Source of the DNA: Alistipes sp.
Lineage (GTDB): Bacteria > Bacteroidota > Bacteroidia > Bacteroidales > Rikenellaceae
Length of the DNA stretch: 64,000 nt
Reading direction: 5' to 3'
Assembly (NCBI GenBank): GCA_029060215.1
Contig: JAIDUK010000007.1
Span: forward strand, 14,876-78,875
The notes under the pieces were generated by a model, which ran no database searches, had not been told where the DNA came from, and saw only the letters and a program-made list of their open reading frames with translations. Positions within the stretch are counted from its first letter, which is position 1; each line of letters opens with the position of its first letter. Below, piece after piece: positions 26,574-33,931 of the stretch. A program made the translations under genes and the position numbers.

Positions 26574-27479
26574 TCAGTTGCCGTCGAGTTCCTTGCGGTA
26601 GGGGATCGACGCCTGTGCGCCCAGCCGGGTAACGGCGATGGCCGAAGCCCGCGAAGCGAAGCGTACGGCGTCGGAGAGCGAAGCGCCCTCGGAAAGGGCC
26701 ACGCACATGGCGCCGTTGAAGGTGTCGCCTGCGGCGGTCGTGTCGACAGCCTTGACTTTCAGAGCGGGGATGCGCTCGAACGAACGGCCGTCGCAGACCA
26801 GTGCGCCCTGCGACCCGAGGGTGAGCACGACGTGCTGCACACCCTTGCCGATCAGCGCTTGCGCGGCCTGCTCGGCGCTCTCCCAGTCGGAGATTTCGAT
26901 GCCTGTGAGCATCTGCGCTTCGGTGCGGTTGGGGGTGATCATATATAGTCCGTCGAGCAGTTCGGCCGGCAGTTCGGCGGCGGGCGCAGGGTTGAGAATC
27001 ACCTTTACCCCTGCCCGGCGGGCGGTTTCGGCGGCGTAGGCGACCACCGCGACGGGCGTTTCGAGCTGCATGAGAAGATATTGCGCCGATTCGATCTTAT
27101 CGCGCAGGGCATCGACGTCGGCTGTCGAGAGGTTATTGTTGGCGCCGGGCACCACGACAATGCTGTTTTCGGCCTGCGCGTCGACCGTAATCAGCGCGAT
27201 GCCCGAGGGGGCGGTGTCGTCGCGCAGGATGGTGCGGGTGTCGATGCCCTCTTTTTCGTAGCCCGCTACGGCGTTGTCGCCGAACATGTCGCGGCCGACC
27301 TTGGCTATGAAGGTCACCCCGTCGCCGAGGCGTGCGACCGCCACGGCCTGATTGGCGCCCTTGCCCCCGGCCGTCATCATGAAACGGTCGCCGAGCAGGG
27401 TTTCGCCGGGCAGCGGCATGCGGTCGGTGCGAACCACCAGATCGGTATTGGAACTGCCCAAAACGACTATTTTATTCAT
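26574..27479 (-). CDS. rbsK: ribokinase
   Basis: 301-residue PfkB-family kinase that phosphorylates ribose to ribose 5-phosphate with ATP. The ribokinase start VVLGSSNTDLVVRTDRMPLPGETL, the GGKGANQAVAVARLG ribose-site motif and the C-terminal DTTAAGDTFNGA anion hole with the catalytic aspartate are all present. It is the first gene of the operon, directly behind a promoter that overlaps a LacI-type operator, and its presence is the best clue that the pathway ends in ribose. Confidence 0.95.
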   Translation of the reverse strand: MNKIVVLGSSNTDLVVRTDRMPLPGETLLGDRFMMTAGGKGANQAVAVARLGDGVTFIAKVGRDMFGDNAVAGYEKEGIDTRTILRDDTAPSGIALITVDAQAENSIVVVPGANNNLSTADVDALRDKIESAQYLLMQLETPVAVVAYAAETARRAGVKVILNPAPAAELPAELLDGLYMITPNRTEAQMLTGIEISDWESAEQAAQALIGKGVQHVVLTLGSQGALVCDGRSFERIPALKVKAVDTTAAGDTFNGAMCVALSEGASLSDAVRFASRASAIAVTRLGAQASIPYRKELDGN

Positions 27480-27598
27480 GGTTGTGGAGATTTTAAGGTT
27501 TTTGTCGTGCGTAGCTTTCGGGTTGCGGCATGGTTCGTTCGGTCCGATTTTTCGGCTGTGGGGGCCGGGTAAATCTTCCGTATCCTTTCAGCCAGTCA

Positions 27599-27643
27599 GC
27601 GCAAACGTTTGTGCAAATATATTCATAATTTTCAGAAGTGCAA
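27599..27643 (-). promoter_or_regulatory. promoter of the rbsK-susCD operon with overlapping LacI-type operator
   Basis: On the reverse strand TTG at 27643-27641 and TATATTTG at 27621-27614 are 19 bases apart. Directly downstream, at 27599-27614, lies GCRCAAACGTTTGYGC-like sequence, a near-perfect palindrome with the central CG of LacI/PurR operators, which would cover the transcription start. The lacI-type gene diverges 170 bases away. Confidence 0.65.
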
Positions 27644-27675
27644 CAAAAAGTCGCGGTTTTTGATGGAAAAATTGC

Positions 27676-27683
27676 TAATTTTG
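27676..27683 (+). promoter_or_regulatory. -7 box of the lacI-type regulator
   Basis: TAATTTTG at 27676-27683, about 105 bases before the start codon; a matching -33 is not clear. Confidence 0.45.
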
Positions 27684-27787
27684 TGGTGGAATACTAAGAA
27701 TCAGGCGGATAAGTTGTGCGCTCGGGAGTGCGGCCGTCCCGGCATCCGGGAACCGGAAACACCGGCCGAACCCAAAGTGCATATAAT

Positions 27788-28807
27788 ATGGAACCGGGTA
27801 TGAAAAAAGAGACGATCATCAGCCTTTCGCAACGTACGGGCTTCTCCATATCGACCGTGTCGCGGGTGCTGAGCGGACAGGCCGCCGACTACCGCATCAG
27901 CGCCAAGACCATTGCGCTGATCGAATCGGAAGCCAAACGCTGCGGCTATACCCCGAGCCTGCTGGCCAAAGGTTTGCGCACGAACCGTACGCACACCATC
28001 GGGCTGGTGGTGCCGTGTATCGAAAACCCCTATTTCGCCATGATCGCGTCGGTGGTGACGGCCGAGGCCAAACGTTTGGGCTACACCATCATCATTGTCG
28101 ATTCGGTCGAAAGCGAAGCCGACGAACAGGCGGGCATCCGCTCGCTGCTGTCGCACAAGGTCGACGGAATCATCGTGGTGCCGTGCGGCAACGACCCCTC
28201 GCTGCTCGAAAGCGTGAACGCCGCCACGCCGGTGGTGCTTATCGACCGCCACTACGACAATTCGGAACTTTCGTACGTCTGCACCGACAACTACCGCGGC
28301 AGTGTGGAAGCGGTGCGCTACTTGGTGGCCTGCGGTCACCGCGACATCCTGTGTGTCCGCGGCAATTTGCAGTCGTCGCCCGTGAAAGACCGGGTCCGGG
28401 GCTATCTGGATGTGCTGAAAGAGTCGGGGCTTGCCGACCGGGCGATGGTGCGGGGCGCGAGCTTCTCGGTGGACAACGGTTATCTGGAGACCAAGCTGGC
28501 CCTCAACTCGGGGGCGCAGCCTACGGCGATTTTCGCCATGAGCAACACCATTCTGCTCGGAGCCATCAAGGCGGTGCGCGAATCGGGCCTGCGCGTACCC
28601 GACGACATTTCGCTCGTGTCGTTCGACAATTCGTCCTATCTCGATCTGCTCGACCCGGCCATCACCCATGTCAGCCAGCCCATCAACAACATGGGGACGC
28701 TGGCTATCAAGATTCTGATGGAGAAAATCGACGGGCAGTCGGATGCCAATGCTTCTATCGAACTGCCTGCGCAACTGGTTATCAGCGCTTCCGTCAAGCG
28801 GATGTAG
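27788..28807 (+). CDS. LacI family transcriptional regulator
   Basis: 339-residue regulator with the LacI helix-turn-helix at the N-terminus (ISLSQRTGFSISTVSRVLSG, hinge YTPSLLAKGLRTN) and a periplasmic-binding-protein-like effector domain (TIGLVVPCIENPYFAMIASV through FDNSSYLDLLDPAITHVSQP). It diverges from rbsK and the palindrome in front of rbsK is its probable site, so ribose or a derivative is the likely inducer. ATGs at 27788 and 27800 are both possible starts. Bacteroides rus loci that I know use a different kind of regulator. Confidence 0.92.
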   Translation: MEPGMKKETIISLSQRTGFSISTVSRVLSGQAADYRISAKTIALIESEAKRCGYTPSLLAKGLRTNRTHTIGLVVPCIENPYFAMIASVVTAEAKRLGYTIIIVDSVESEADEQAGIRSLLSHKVDGIIVVPCGNDPSLLESVNAATPVVLIDRHYDNSELSYVCTDNYRGSVEAVRYLVACGHRDILCVRGNLQSSPVKDRVRGYLDVLKESGLADRAMVRGASFSVDNGYLETKLALNSGAQPTAIFAMSNTILLGAIKAVRESGLRVPDDISLVSFDNSSYLDLLDPAITHVSQPINNMGTLAIKILMEKIDGQSDANASIELPAQLVISASVKRM

Positions 28808-28933
28808 CCCCTGCGTCCCGGGCTTGCGAAAGGTGCTTCGGGATGCGGGACAGCCGATATTCGGCCCGGACTGCGGCCGGGTATCACAGGGGCGGAGGCC
28901 TTTATTGTATCGGCGCGATTATTGTGTTAATAG

Positions 28934-28963
28934 TTGCAAATTGAAATATTATGGCTATTTTTG
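28934..28963 (+). promoter_or_regulatory. promoter of the hipBA-acetyltransferase operon
   Basis: TTG at 28934-28936 and TATTTTTG at 28956-28963, 19 bases apart, 28 bases before the first ATG. Confidence 0.7.
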
Positions 28964-28991
28964 CCATGTAATAGTTTAATTCTCGACTGTT

Positions 28992-29339
28992 ATGGAGAAC
29001 GTCTATACGCTTCCTGATAGCGTGATTCTGCAAAGGATCGGCAGCAAGCTGAAAGATATCCGGCTGCGGCGGAACATCACCCAGAGCAGTCTGGCCGAAT
29101 CGTCCGGCGTGTCGCTTTCCACGCTGAAGAAGATCGAGGGTGGGGAAATAGGCTCGTTCGATTCGCTGCTGCGGTTGCTGCGGACGCTGGGGAAACTCGA
29201 TGTTTTCCAACAGCTGGTGGACGAGGAGCCGCTGAGCCCGGCCCAATATTACGAACTTGTCAGTTCGGCGCAGCAGAAAGCCCGCAAACGGGCCGCAGGG
29301 CATTTGGATAACACGAAAAAGGAGAAGTCGGAATGGTAG
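28992..29339 (+). CDS. hipB: HipB-like XRE family antitoxin/regulator
   Basis: 115-residue protein with an XRE helix-turn-helix at about residues 15-60 (IGSKLKDIRLRRNITQSSLAESSGVSLSTLKKIE shows the two helices), then a charged, Lys-rich tail. It overlaps hipA by 7 bases, the arrangement of HipBA toxin-antitoxin modules, in which HipB binds HipA and represses its own promoter. The gene symbol is used by analogy. Confidence 0.87.
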   Translation: MENVYTLPDSVILQRIGSKLKDIRLRRNITQSSLAESSGVSLSTLKKIEGGEIGSFDSLLRLLRTLGKLDVFQQLVDEEPLSPAQYYELVSSAQQKARKRAAGHLDNTKKEKSEW

Positions 29340-30613
29340 ACGTCGCCAAGGTGAACATGTTCGGTCTTCCGGTCGGGATATTCCGCTGGGACGACCGGTA
29401 TGGAATCGCGCACTTCGAGTACGACAGGGTTTTTGCGGGCAAAGGGTTGGAACCCTCGCCTCTGATGATGCCTGTTGAGCCGGGGCGCGTCTATTCGTTC
29501 GGCGATCTTCGGGGCAGGACTTTCCAAGGGTTGCCCGGTCTGCTGGCCGATTCGCTGCCCGACACCTACGGCCGCGCGCTGTTCGACCAGTGGCTGGCGC
29601 TGACAGGCAGGACGAGCGGAAATCCTGTCGAGACACTCTGTTTCCTCGGAAAACGCTGCATGGGCGCGCTGGAGTTCGAGCCGACCGTCGATACGCCTTA
29701 TGGTTCCGAACTCAAAATCGAAATCGATTCGCTGATCGACGTCGCGCGGGATGCGCTCTGCAAAAAAGCGGATTTCGGGGTCAACCTGAACGACGACAAA
29801 AAAGCTGCGATCGCCGAAATCCTGCGGCTCGGCACGTCGGCCGGAGGGCAGCGGGCCAAGGCGCTCATCGCTTACAACCCGGCGACCGGCGAGATCCGTT
29901 CGGGGCAGGTCGAAGCGCCGGAGGGATTCGGTTACTACCTGATCAAGCTGGACGGCGTCTCGGCGCAGGCCGGATTCCGGGAGACCGAAAACTACGGGCG
30001 GCTCGAATTCTCGTTCTCGCGGCTGGCCGGGGATTGCGGCATCGAGATGTCGGCTTGTGCGCTGATCGAGGAGAACGGCCGTGCGCATTTCCTGACCGAG
30101 CGTTTCGACCGCCGGGACGGCAGAAAGATCCATATGCAGACCTTGTGCGGCATTGCGCACTACGACTACGATTTGCCCCGCGCCTATTCCTACGAGCAGG
30201 CGTTCAACGTCATGCGCGCGCTGCGGCTGCCTTATTCCGATGCGCAGGAGATGTTCCGGCGGATGGTTTTCAACGTGGTGGTCCGCAATCAGGACGATCA
30301 CACGAAAAACATCTCGTTTCTGATGGGCGAGGACGGCGTGTGGCATTTGTCTCCCGCCTATGACATAGGATATGCCTATAACCCGAACGGCGGCTGGACG
30401 GCCGCGCATCAGATGTCGGTCAACGGCAAGTTCGACGGCATTGCCCGCAAGGACTTGCTGGAGTGCGCGGCGCGGAACAACATCAAGAACGCCGGGCAGA
30501 TCATCGACCGGATATGCGACACTGCCGCCCGCTGGCCTGCAATGGCTGCGGACCAAGGCGTTCCGGAGCCCATGATTCGGGCCGTTGCGTCCGATTTTCA
30601 GCTCACCATATAA
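29333..30613 (+). CDS. hipA: HipA-type serine/threonine kinase toxin
   Basis: 426-residue HipA kinase. The N-terminal subdomain (GLPVGIF..; FEYDRVF; LPGLLADSLPDTYG) is followed by the P-loop-like TSAGGQRAKA with the phosphorylation site region, the nucleotide-binding YLIKLDG lysine, the catalytic NQDDHTKN and the metal-binding YDIG in LSPAYDIGYA. HipA of E. coli phosphorylates glutamyl-tRNA synthetase; the target here is unknown. Full length and intact catalytic residues indicate an active kinase. Confidence 0.92.
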   Translation: MVDVAKVNMFGLPVGIFRWDDRYGIAHFEYDRVFAGKGLEPSPLMMPVEPGRVYSFGDLRGRTFQGLPGLLADSLPDTYGRALFDQWLALTGRTSGNPVETLCFLGKRCMGALEFEPTVDTPYGSELKIEIDSLIDVARDALCKKADFGVNLNDDKKAAIAEILRLGTSAGGQRAKALIAYNPATGEIRSGQVEAPEGFGYYLIKLDGVSAQAGFRETENYGRLEFSFSRLAGDCGIEMSACALIEENGRAHFLTERFDRRDGRKIHMQTLCGIAHYDYDLPRAYSYEQAFNVMRALRLPYSDAQEMFRRMVFNVVVRNQDDHTKNISFLMGEDGVWHLSPAYDIGYAYNPNGGWTAAHQMSVNGKFDGIARKDLLECAARNNIKNAGQIIDRICDTAARWPAMAADQGVPEPMIRAVASDFQLTI

Positions 30614-30625
30614 TACAAGCATGCG

Positions 30626-31246
30626 ATGAAAGAAGTGAATCCCCGCGAGACAACGCGGGCCTATGCCTTTGAAATGTGGATGCAGGCTCCTATGCCGATG
30701 GTCACGTTTTTCCGGACGCTCGACGTGTCGCGGCTGGTCCGGATTGCCCGGAAAAGAGGTCTGAAGTTCAATATGCTGATGTGCTGGTGTATCGGCCGGG
30801 CCGCCAGCGGCATCAAGGAATTCTATCTGCTGCCTGTGGGCGGCAAGTTGATGCAGTACGATTCGATTGCCGTGAATACCATCGTCGCCGACCGCCGGGG
30901 CGAGGTCAGCTCGTGCGACGTCCCCTTTTCGACCGACCTGCGGCAGTTCAACGATGACTATCTGCGGCTCACCCGGCAGGTGGCCCAGACGTGCGAGAAC
31001 CACGACCTGCCCGAAAGCATGGTCATCGGCACTTCGGCTCTCGCGCAATATGAAATAGACGGCGCCGTAGGCATGTACAGCGGTGTGTTCAACAATCCGT
31101 TTATGATTTGGGGCAAATACAGGCGGCGGTTTTTTCGTACGACGCTCGCCGTCTCGTTCCAGTTCCACCACACGCAGATGGACGGAGCGCATGCCGCCCG
31201 TTTCCTCGACGCCTTGCAGCGGGAAATCGACGCTCTGGCCGTATAG
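30626..31246 (+). CDS. chloramphenicol acetyltransferase-like (CatA family) protein
   Basis: 206-residue trimeric-type O-acetyltransferase of the CAT fold. The catalytic HHxxxDG motif is HHTQMDG near the C-terminus and the family start RETTRAYAFEMWMQAPMPMV..F is recognisable. It begins 12 bases after hipA with no terminator between them, so it is probably the third gene of the operon. Such CatA-like proteins in Bacteroidales are often not true resistance enzymes; the substrate is unknown. Confidence 0.85.
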   Translation: MKEVNPRETTRAYAFEMWMQAPMPMVTFFRTLDVSRLVRIARKRGLKFNMLMCWCIGRAASGIKEFYLLPVGGKLMQYDSIAVNTIVADRRGEVSSCDVPFSTDLRQFNDDYLRLTRQVAQTCENHDLPESMVIGTSALAQYEIDGAVGMYSGVFNNPFMIWGKYRRRFFRTTLAVSFQFHHTQMDGAHAARFLDALQREIDALAV

Positions 31247-31353
31247 TCGGAGAATCTCCATGCGCCGGAAACCGGCAGGCATTCATGGGTGTGCGGACCG
31301 CTCCGGCCGCCCGGCATAAAGGCAGCTCCGGGCCGATACCCCTCCCCGATACG

Positions 31354-31380
31354 AGAAAAGCCGCCCGAAAGGGCGGCTTG
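31354..31380 (-). terminator. Rho-independent terminator of tRNA-Val(GAC)
   Basis: Perfect 9-bp stem AAGCCGCCC (31358-31366) with GGGCGGCTT (31371-31379) and a GAAA loop; on the reverse strand it is followed by TTTT. It also lies 112 bases behind the acetyltransferase gene on the other strand. Confidence 0.8.
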
Positions 31381-31437
31381 TGTGTCTGGCATTTCTTGCA
31401 TCGTACGCATCCGGGCGTACGGGCTTGGGGCTTGTTG

Positions 31438-31512
31438 TGGGAACATGCGGATTTGAACCGCAGACCTCCTGCTTGTCGAGCAGGCGCTCTAAACCAACTG
31501 AGCTATGCTCCC
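31438..31512 (-). tRNA. tRNA-Val (anticodon GAC)
   Basis: A 75-base cloverleaf: acceptor GGGAGCA/TGTTCCC with one G-U pair, D stem GCTC/GAGC, anticodon stem CCTGC/GCAGG with the loop TCGACAA, and T arm with TTCAAAT. The anticodon is GAC in positions 34-36. Position 33 is C instead of the nearly universal U. CCA is not encoded. Confidence 0.88.
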
Positions 31513-31528
31513 TTCGCGTTTTCCGATG

Positions 31529-31559
31529 CAAATATATGATAAATAAATCATCGCTGCAA
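31529..31559 (-). promoter_or_regulatory. promoter of tRNA-Val(GAC)
   Basis: On the reverse strand TTG (31559-31557) and TATATTTG (31536-31529) 20 bases apart, 16 bases before the tRNA. Confidence 0.65.
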
Positions 31560-31672
31560 ACGATCGGTTCATTTTAGATCTTTTTTTGTCCGTTCGTAGT
31601 AAATATACGTGTGGAGATTTCTCTCTCCTTGTGCGTGCTCTATTGGAGTGATATTTTGCTGCTTCGTTGAAT

Positions 31673-31711
31673 AAATTTCTTTAAAGTTTTTCAAAAACTT
31701 TAAAGAAATTT
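31673..31711. repeat. 39-bp AT-rich perfect palindrome
   Basis: A 19-base arm AAATTTCTTTAAAG... at 31673-31691 and its exact reverse complement at 31693-31711 with a single C between. It ends 6 bases past the stop of the Fic gene, so it may be its terminator; a related but imperfect palindrome lies upstream of the same gene. Confidence 0.85.
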
Positions 31712-31717
31712 TAATGT

Positions 31718-33019
31718 TTAGTCTATCAGCTCCTTGAATTTTTCGCTCCTTATGTATATGCTTTTTACCTTATTAACAGGCACGATGTTGGCATAACCCA
31801 GTTTTACAAGACCTTCTAAATCCCCTTTTGCTGTGGGGTAAGATACATTCATGCGTGTTTGAATCTCCTTGACGGAGAACGACAGGTTGGGAGAGTCGTT
31901 GTACCATTTGATGATTTGCGCCTGACGTGCGTTTATGTTGCCTAATTTCAAGAAATCGGAGGTCTGCTGTTGCTCGTCTATCTTTCGTTGGATGTATCGG
32001 CGAAGTTCATTGTAGGCCAAGCTGACGGCTTGCAGATGATAGGCTATGAAATAGCCCAAATCGTTCTCGTCGCATTCCGTATACAGATAAGCTTTTTCGT
32101 ATTGGCGTTTGTTTCGGCTGATGATGCGGGAAATGGAGAGGTATTCTGTCAGCCAGTATCCTTTGCGAAGCATGTACCAATAGAATACGGCACGGGCCGT
32201 ACGTCCGTTCCCGTCTACGAACGGATGGATGAATGCTATGAGGAAATGGATGATGATTCCTTTGACGATGGGATGGATGAATACGCCATTGAAATCCTCT
32301 TCGTCGAAAAGTTTGCATACGCTTTCGATCAATCCCTCGATTTCGCTGCAGTCGGGCGGAGTGTGGATTGTCTCGTGAGTGATGCCGTCTTCGACGACCA
32401 CATTGTTGTCCGTGCGGAATCGGCCTTCATCATTGCTGTCGTCCAACGTTTTGTAGGTCATCAGTTGGTGGATATGCAGCAATGTTTTTTTTGTGAATTC
32501 CTCGTTTTTATGTTGAAGAATGAAACGGATTGTTTCATAGTTGTTATGAATCATCTGTTCTCCGCGCGTTCGTGGAGAAACGGACTTCCGCAACATGTCT
32601 TTTGCAATTTTGCGTGTGGTGGCGGCTCCTTCCATTTGGCTCGAAGCAATGGCTTCCTCCATGTTGGAGCTGATCAGATAGCGGTTCTTGTCTGCGTCGG
32701 GAATGAAACTTTGTGTCCCTAAATATCCGCCTAAATTCATGTCGAATTCATGACACAGCTGCTGCATGTAGTCGGTCACATATAATTTGAACCGGTAATT
32801 GCCTATTTGCAATGTTTTGGCGAACATGCGCGACAGTTTGACGCAAGCCCATAAATCCTGCGCGGATACTTTGTCGGGAAGAGGTTTATATTTGACATCC
32901 GTCCAATATTGATATTGTTTGTTGACTTTATTGACAATATCGGCAATTCTCGAATCGCAGCTCAGGCGGAGCGCTTTGTCGAAATCTTCTTTGCGTATTT
33001 TAGGCGGAGATTCTATCAT
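31718..33019 (-). CDS. Fic family protein (AMPylase/NMPylase)
   Basis: 433-residue protein with a Fic core motif HPFVDGNGRTAR, which transfers a nucleotide or phosphate group to hydroxyl side chains of target proteins. The inhibitory helix motif (S/T)xxxE(G/N) is present as SSQMEG in the region before the core, so it is a class II, self-inhibited Fic protein. A C-terminal winged-helix-like part (INARQAQIIKW; SVKEIQTRMNVSYPTAKGDLEGLVKLGY) suggests DNA binding. I start it at the ATG at 33019; a GTG at 33040 in the same frame is possible. It is clearly AT-richer than its surroundings, which suggests transfer. Confidence 0.88.
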   Translation of the reverse strand: MIESPPKIRKEDFDKALRLSCDSRIADIVNKVNKQYQYWTDVKYKPLPDKVSAQDLWACVKLSRMFAKTLQIGNYRFKLYVTDYMQQLCHEFDMNLGGYLGTQSFIPDADKNRYLISSNMEEAIASSQMEGAATTRKIAKDMLRKSVSPRTRGEQMIHNNYETIRFILQHKNEEFTKKTLLHIHQLMTYKTLDDSNDEGRFRTDNNVVVEDGITHETIHTPPDCSEIEGLIESVCKLFDEEDFNGVFIHPIVKGIIIHFLIAFIHPFVDGNGRTARAVFYWYMLRKGYWLTEYLSISRIISRNKRQYEKAYLYTECDENDLGYFIAYHLQAVSLAYNELRRYIQRKIDEQQQTSDFLKLGNINARQAQIIKWYNDSPNLSFSVKEIQTRMNVSYPTAKGDLEGLVKLGYANIVPVNKVKSIYIRSEKFKELID

Positions 33020-33141
33020 GTCGATTATGTTTTTGTGCACGTCTAATGTATCGGTGTCATTGAAATGCAGCCTGAAATCCGAAAAACGGAATTGCAGTAC
33101 CGTTCGTACTGTAAAGCGTACGAATCGTATTTGTGTGCCTG

Positions 33142-33190
33142 CAAATGTAATGAAATTCTTTAAAATGTTTAAAACACTTTAAAGAATTTT
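33142..33190 (-). promoter_or_regulatory. putative Fic promoter with overlapping palindrome
   Basis: On the reverse strand TACATTTG (33149-33142) fits a -7 box for the Fic gene. The -33 region is occupied by an imperfect palindrome AAATTCTTTAAA..TTTAAAGAATTT (33152-33190) resembling the perfect one after the gene; a repressor, perhaps the Fic protein itself through its winged-helix end, could bind here. Confidence 0.4.
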
Positions 33191-33469
33191 GCGGTTTTTT
33201 CTGCGAATGGCTCTCTCTACGATTCTTTGGGTTTCGCTGATACAGGCCTGAGCTGTTTGTTGTTTGACGTGTTGTAGAATGATGCGATGTACGACGGCGC
33301 AGATGTGATCGGCTTCGTTTTCCGGCAGCGATTCTTTCCAAGAAAAGAAGAGCTGCGAAACAAATTCTATGTTTGTTGTGGTCCGGATTAGCAGGATTTC
33401 GTTTTTTGCGGCGGGTGTCGCTTGTCCTCTTTCCGGGAGGTCTGGACATAAAAAAACCGATTGATTCAT
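33179..33469 (-). CDS. small hypothetical protein (doubtful)
   Basis: A 96-codon frame starting MNQSVFLCPD with amphipathic helical content (NEILLIRTTTNIEFVSQLFFSW; AVVHRIILQHVKQQ) and a basic C-terminus. The composition is protein-like and AT-rich like the Fic gene, but the ATG lies inside the terminator hairpin of tRNA-Val(UAC), which makes expression from there unlikely. It could be the remnant of a gene cut off on insertion next to the tRNA. Confidence 0.35.
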   Translation of the reverse strand: MNQSVFLCPDLPERGQATPAAKNEILLIRTTTNIEFVSQLFFSWKESLPENEADHICAVVHRIILQHVKQQTAQACISETQRIVERAIRRKNRKIL

Positions 33470-33482
33470 ATCAATCGGTTTT
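33449..33482 (-). terminator. Rho-independent terminator of tRNA-Val(UAC)
   Basis: Perfect 11-bp stem (33470-33480 with 33455-33465) around a 4-base loop, followed on the reverse strand by a run of Ts. Confidence 0.85.
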
Positions 33483-33495
33483 GTCGATAGTTTCG

Positions 33496-33570
33496 TGGGA
33501 GCTGAGGGATTCGAACCCCCGACCCTCTGCTTGTAAGGCAGACGCTCTGAACCAGCTGAGCTAAGCTCCC
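33496..33570 (-). tRNA. tRNA-Val (anticodon TAC)
   Basis: 75-base cloverleaf: acceptor GGGAGCT/AGCTCCC, D stem GCTC/GAGC, anticodon stem TCTGC/GCAGA with the loop CTTACAA, T arm with TTCGAAT, discriminator A. CCA is not encoded. Confidence 0.95.
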
Positions 33571-33590
33571 CTAAAAATGGCTCGGGACTG

Positions 33591-33598
33591 CAAAGGTA
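33591..33598 (-). promoter_or_regulatory. -7 box of tRNA-Val(UAC)
   Basis: TACCTTTG on the reverse strand (33598-33591), 20 bases before the tRNA. Confidence 0.6.
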
Positions 33599-33735
33599 AT
33601 TCATTTTTCGCGAACTCCAAATTTCCGACCGGAAATTTTGTCCGCGGATTCGGATCCGCCGCCGATATTCCGGCCCGGTCTTTCCCGAATCACCTCCCCG
33701 TTTTGAAAGAACCTCGTGCAACCCTCGCACATCTG

Positions 33736-33809
33736 CGCCTGAACAAGGACTTGAACCTAGGACCCCATGATTAACAGTCATGTGCTCTAACCAACTGAGC
33801 TATTCAGGC
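33736..33809 (-). tRNA. tRNA-Asn (anticodon GTT)
   Basis: 74-base cloverleaf: acceptor GCCTGAA/TTCAGGC, D stem GCTC/GAGC, anticodon stem CATGA/TCATG with the loop CTGTTAA, T arm with TTCAAGT, discriminator G. CCA is not encoded. Confidence 0.95.
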
Positions 33810-33840
33810 TTTCGGAACGATTCATCATCGTTTCGGAGTG

Positions 33841-33870
33841 CAAATATATAGCAAATTTTCATTCCCGCAA
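33841..33870 (-). promoter_or_regulatory. promoter of tRNA-Asn
   Basis: On the reverse strand TTG (33870-33868) and TATATTTG (33848-33841), 19 bases apart. Confidence 0.65.
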
Positions 33871-33900
33871 AATTATTGTGCGAAATTTTCGTAAAAAATG

Positions 33901-33908
33901 TACCTTTG
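33901..33908 (+). promoter_or_regulatory. -7 box of the DUF1573 gene
   Basis: TACCTTTG at 33901-33908, 23 bases before the ATG; a TTG at 33876-33878 may be the -33 element. Confidence 0.6.
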
Positions 33909-33931
33909 CATGTCCGAAGCCGATTGCGACG

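Noticed and set aside
30626..31246. Acquired chloramphenicol resistance gene
   Set aside because: Catalytic motif present, but the sequence fits the chromosomal CatA-like proteins of Bacteroidales and no mobile element is attached.
33057..33449. Minus-strand frame starting MSRPPGKRTSD
   Set aside because: Lys/Arg/Ser-rich mirror of the neighbouring frame and crosses the palindrome and promoter of the Fic gene.
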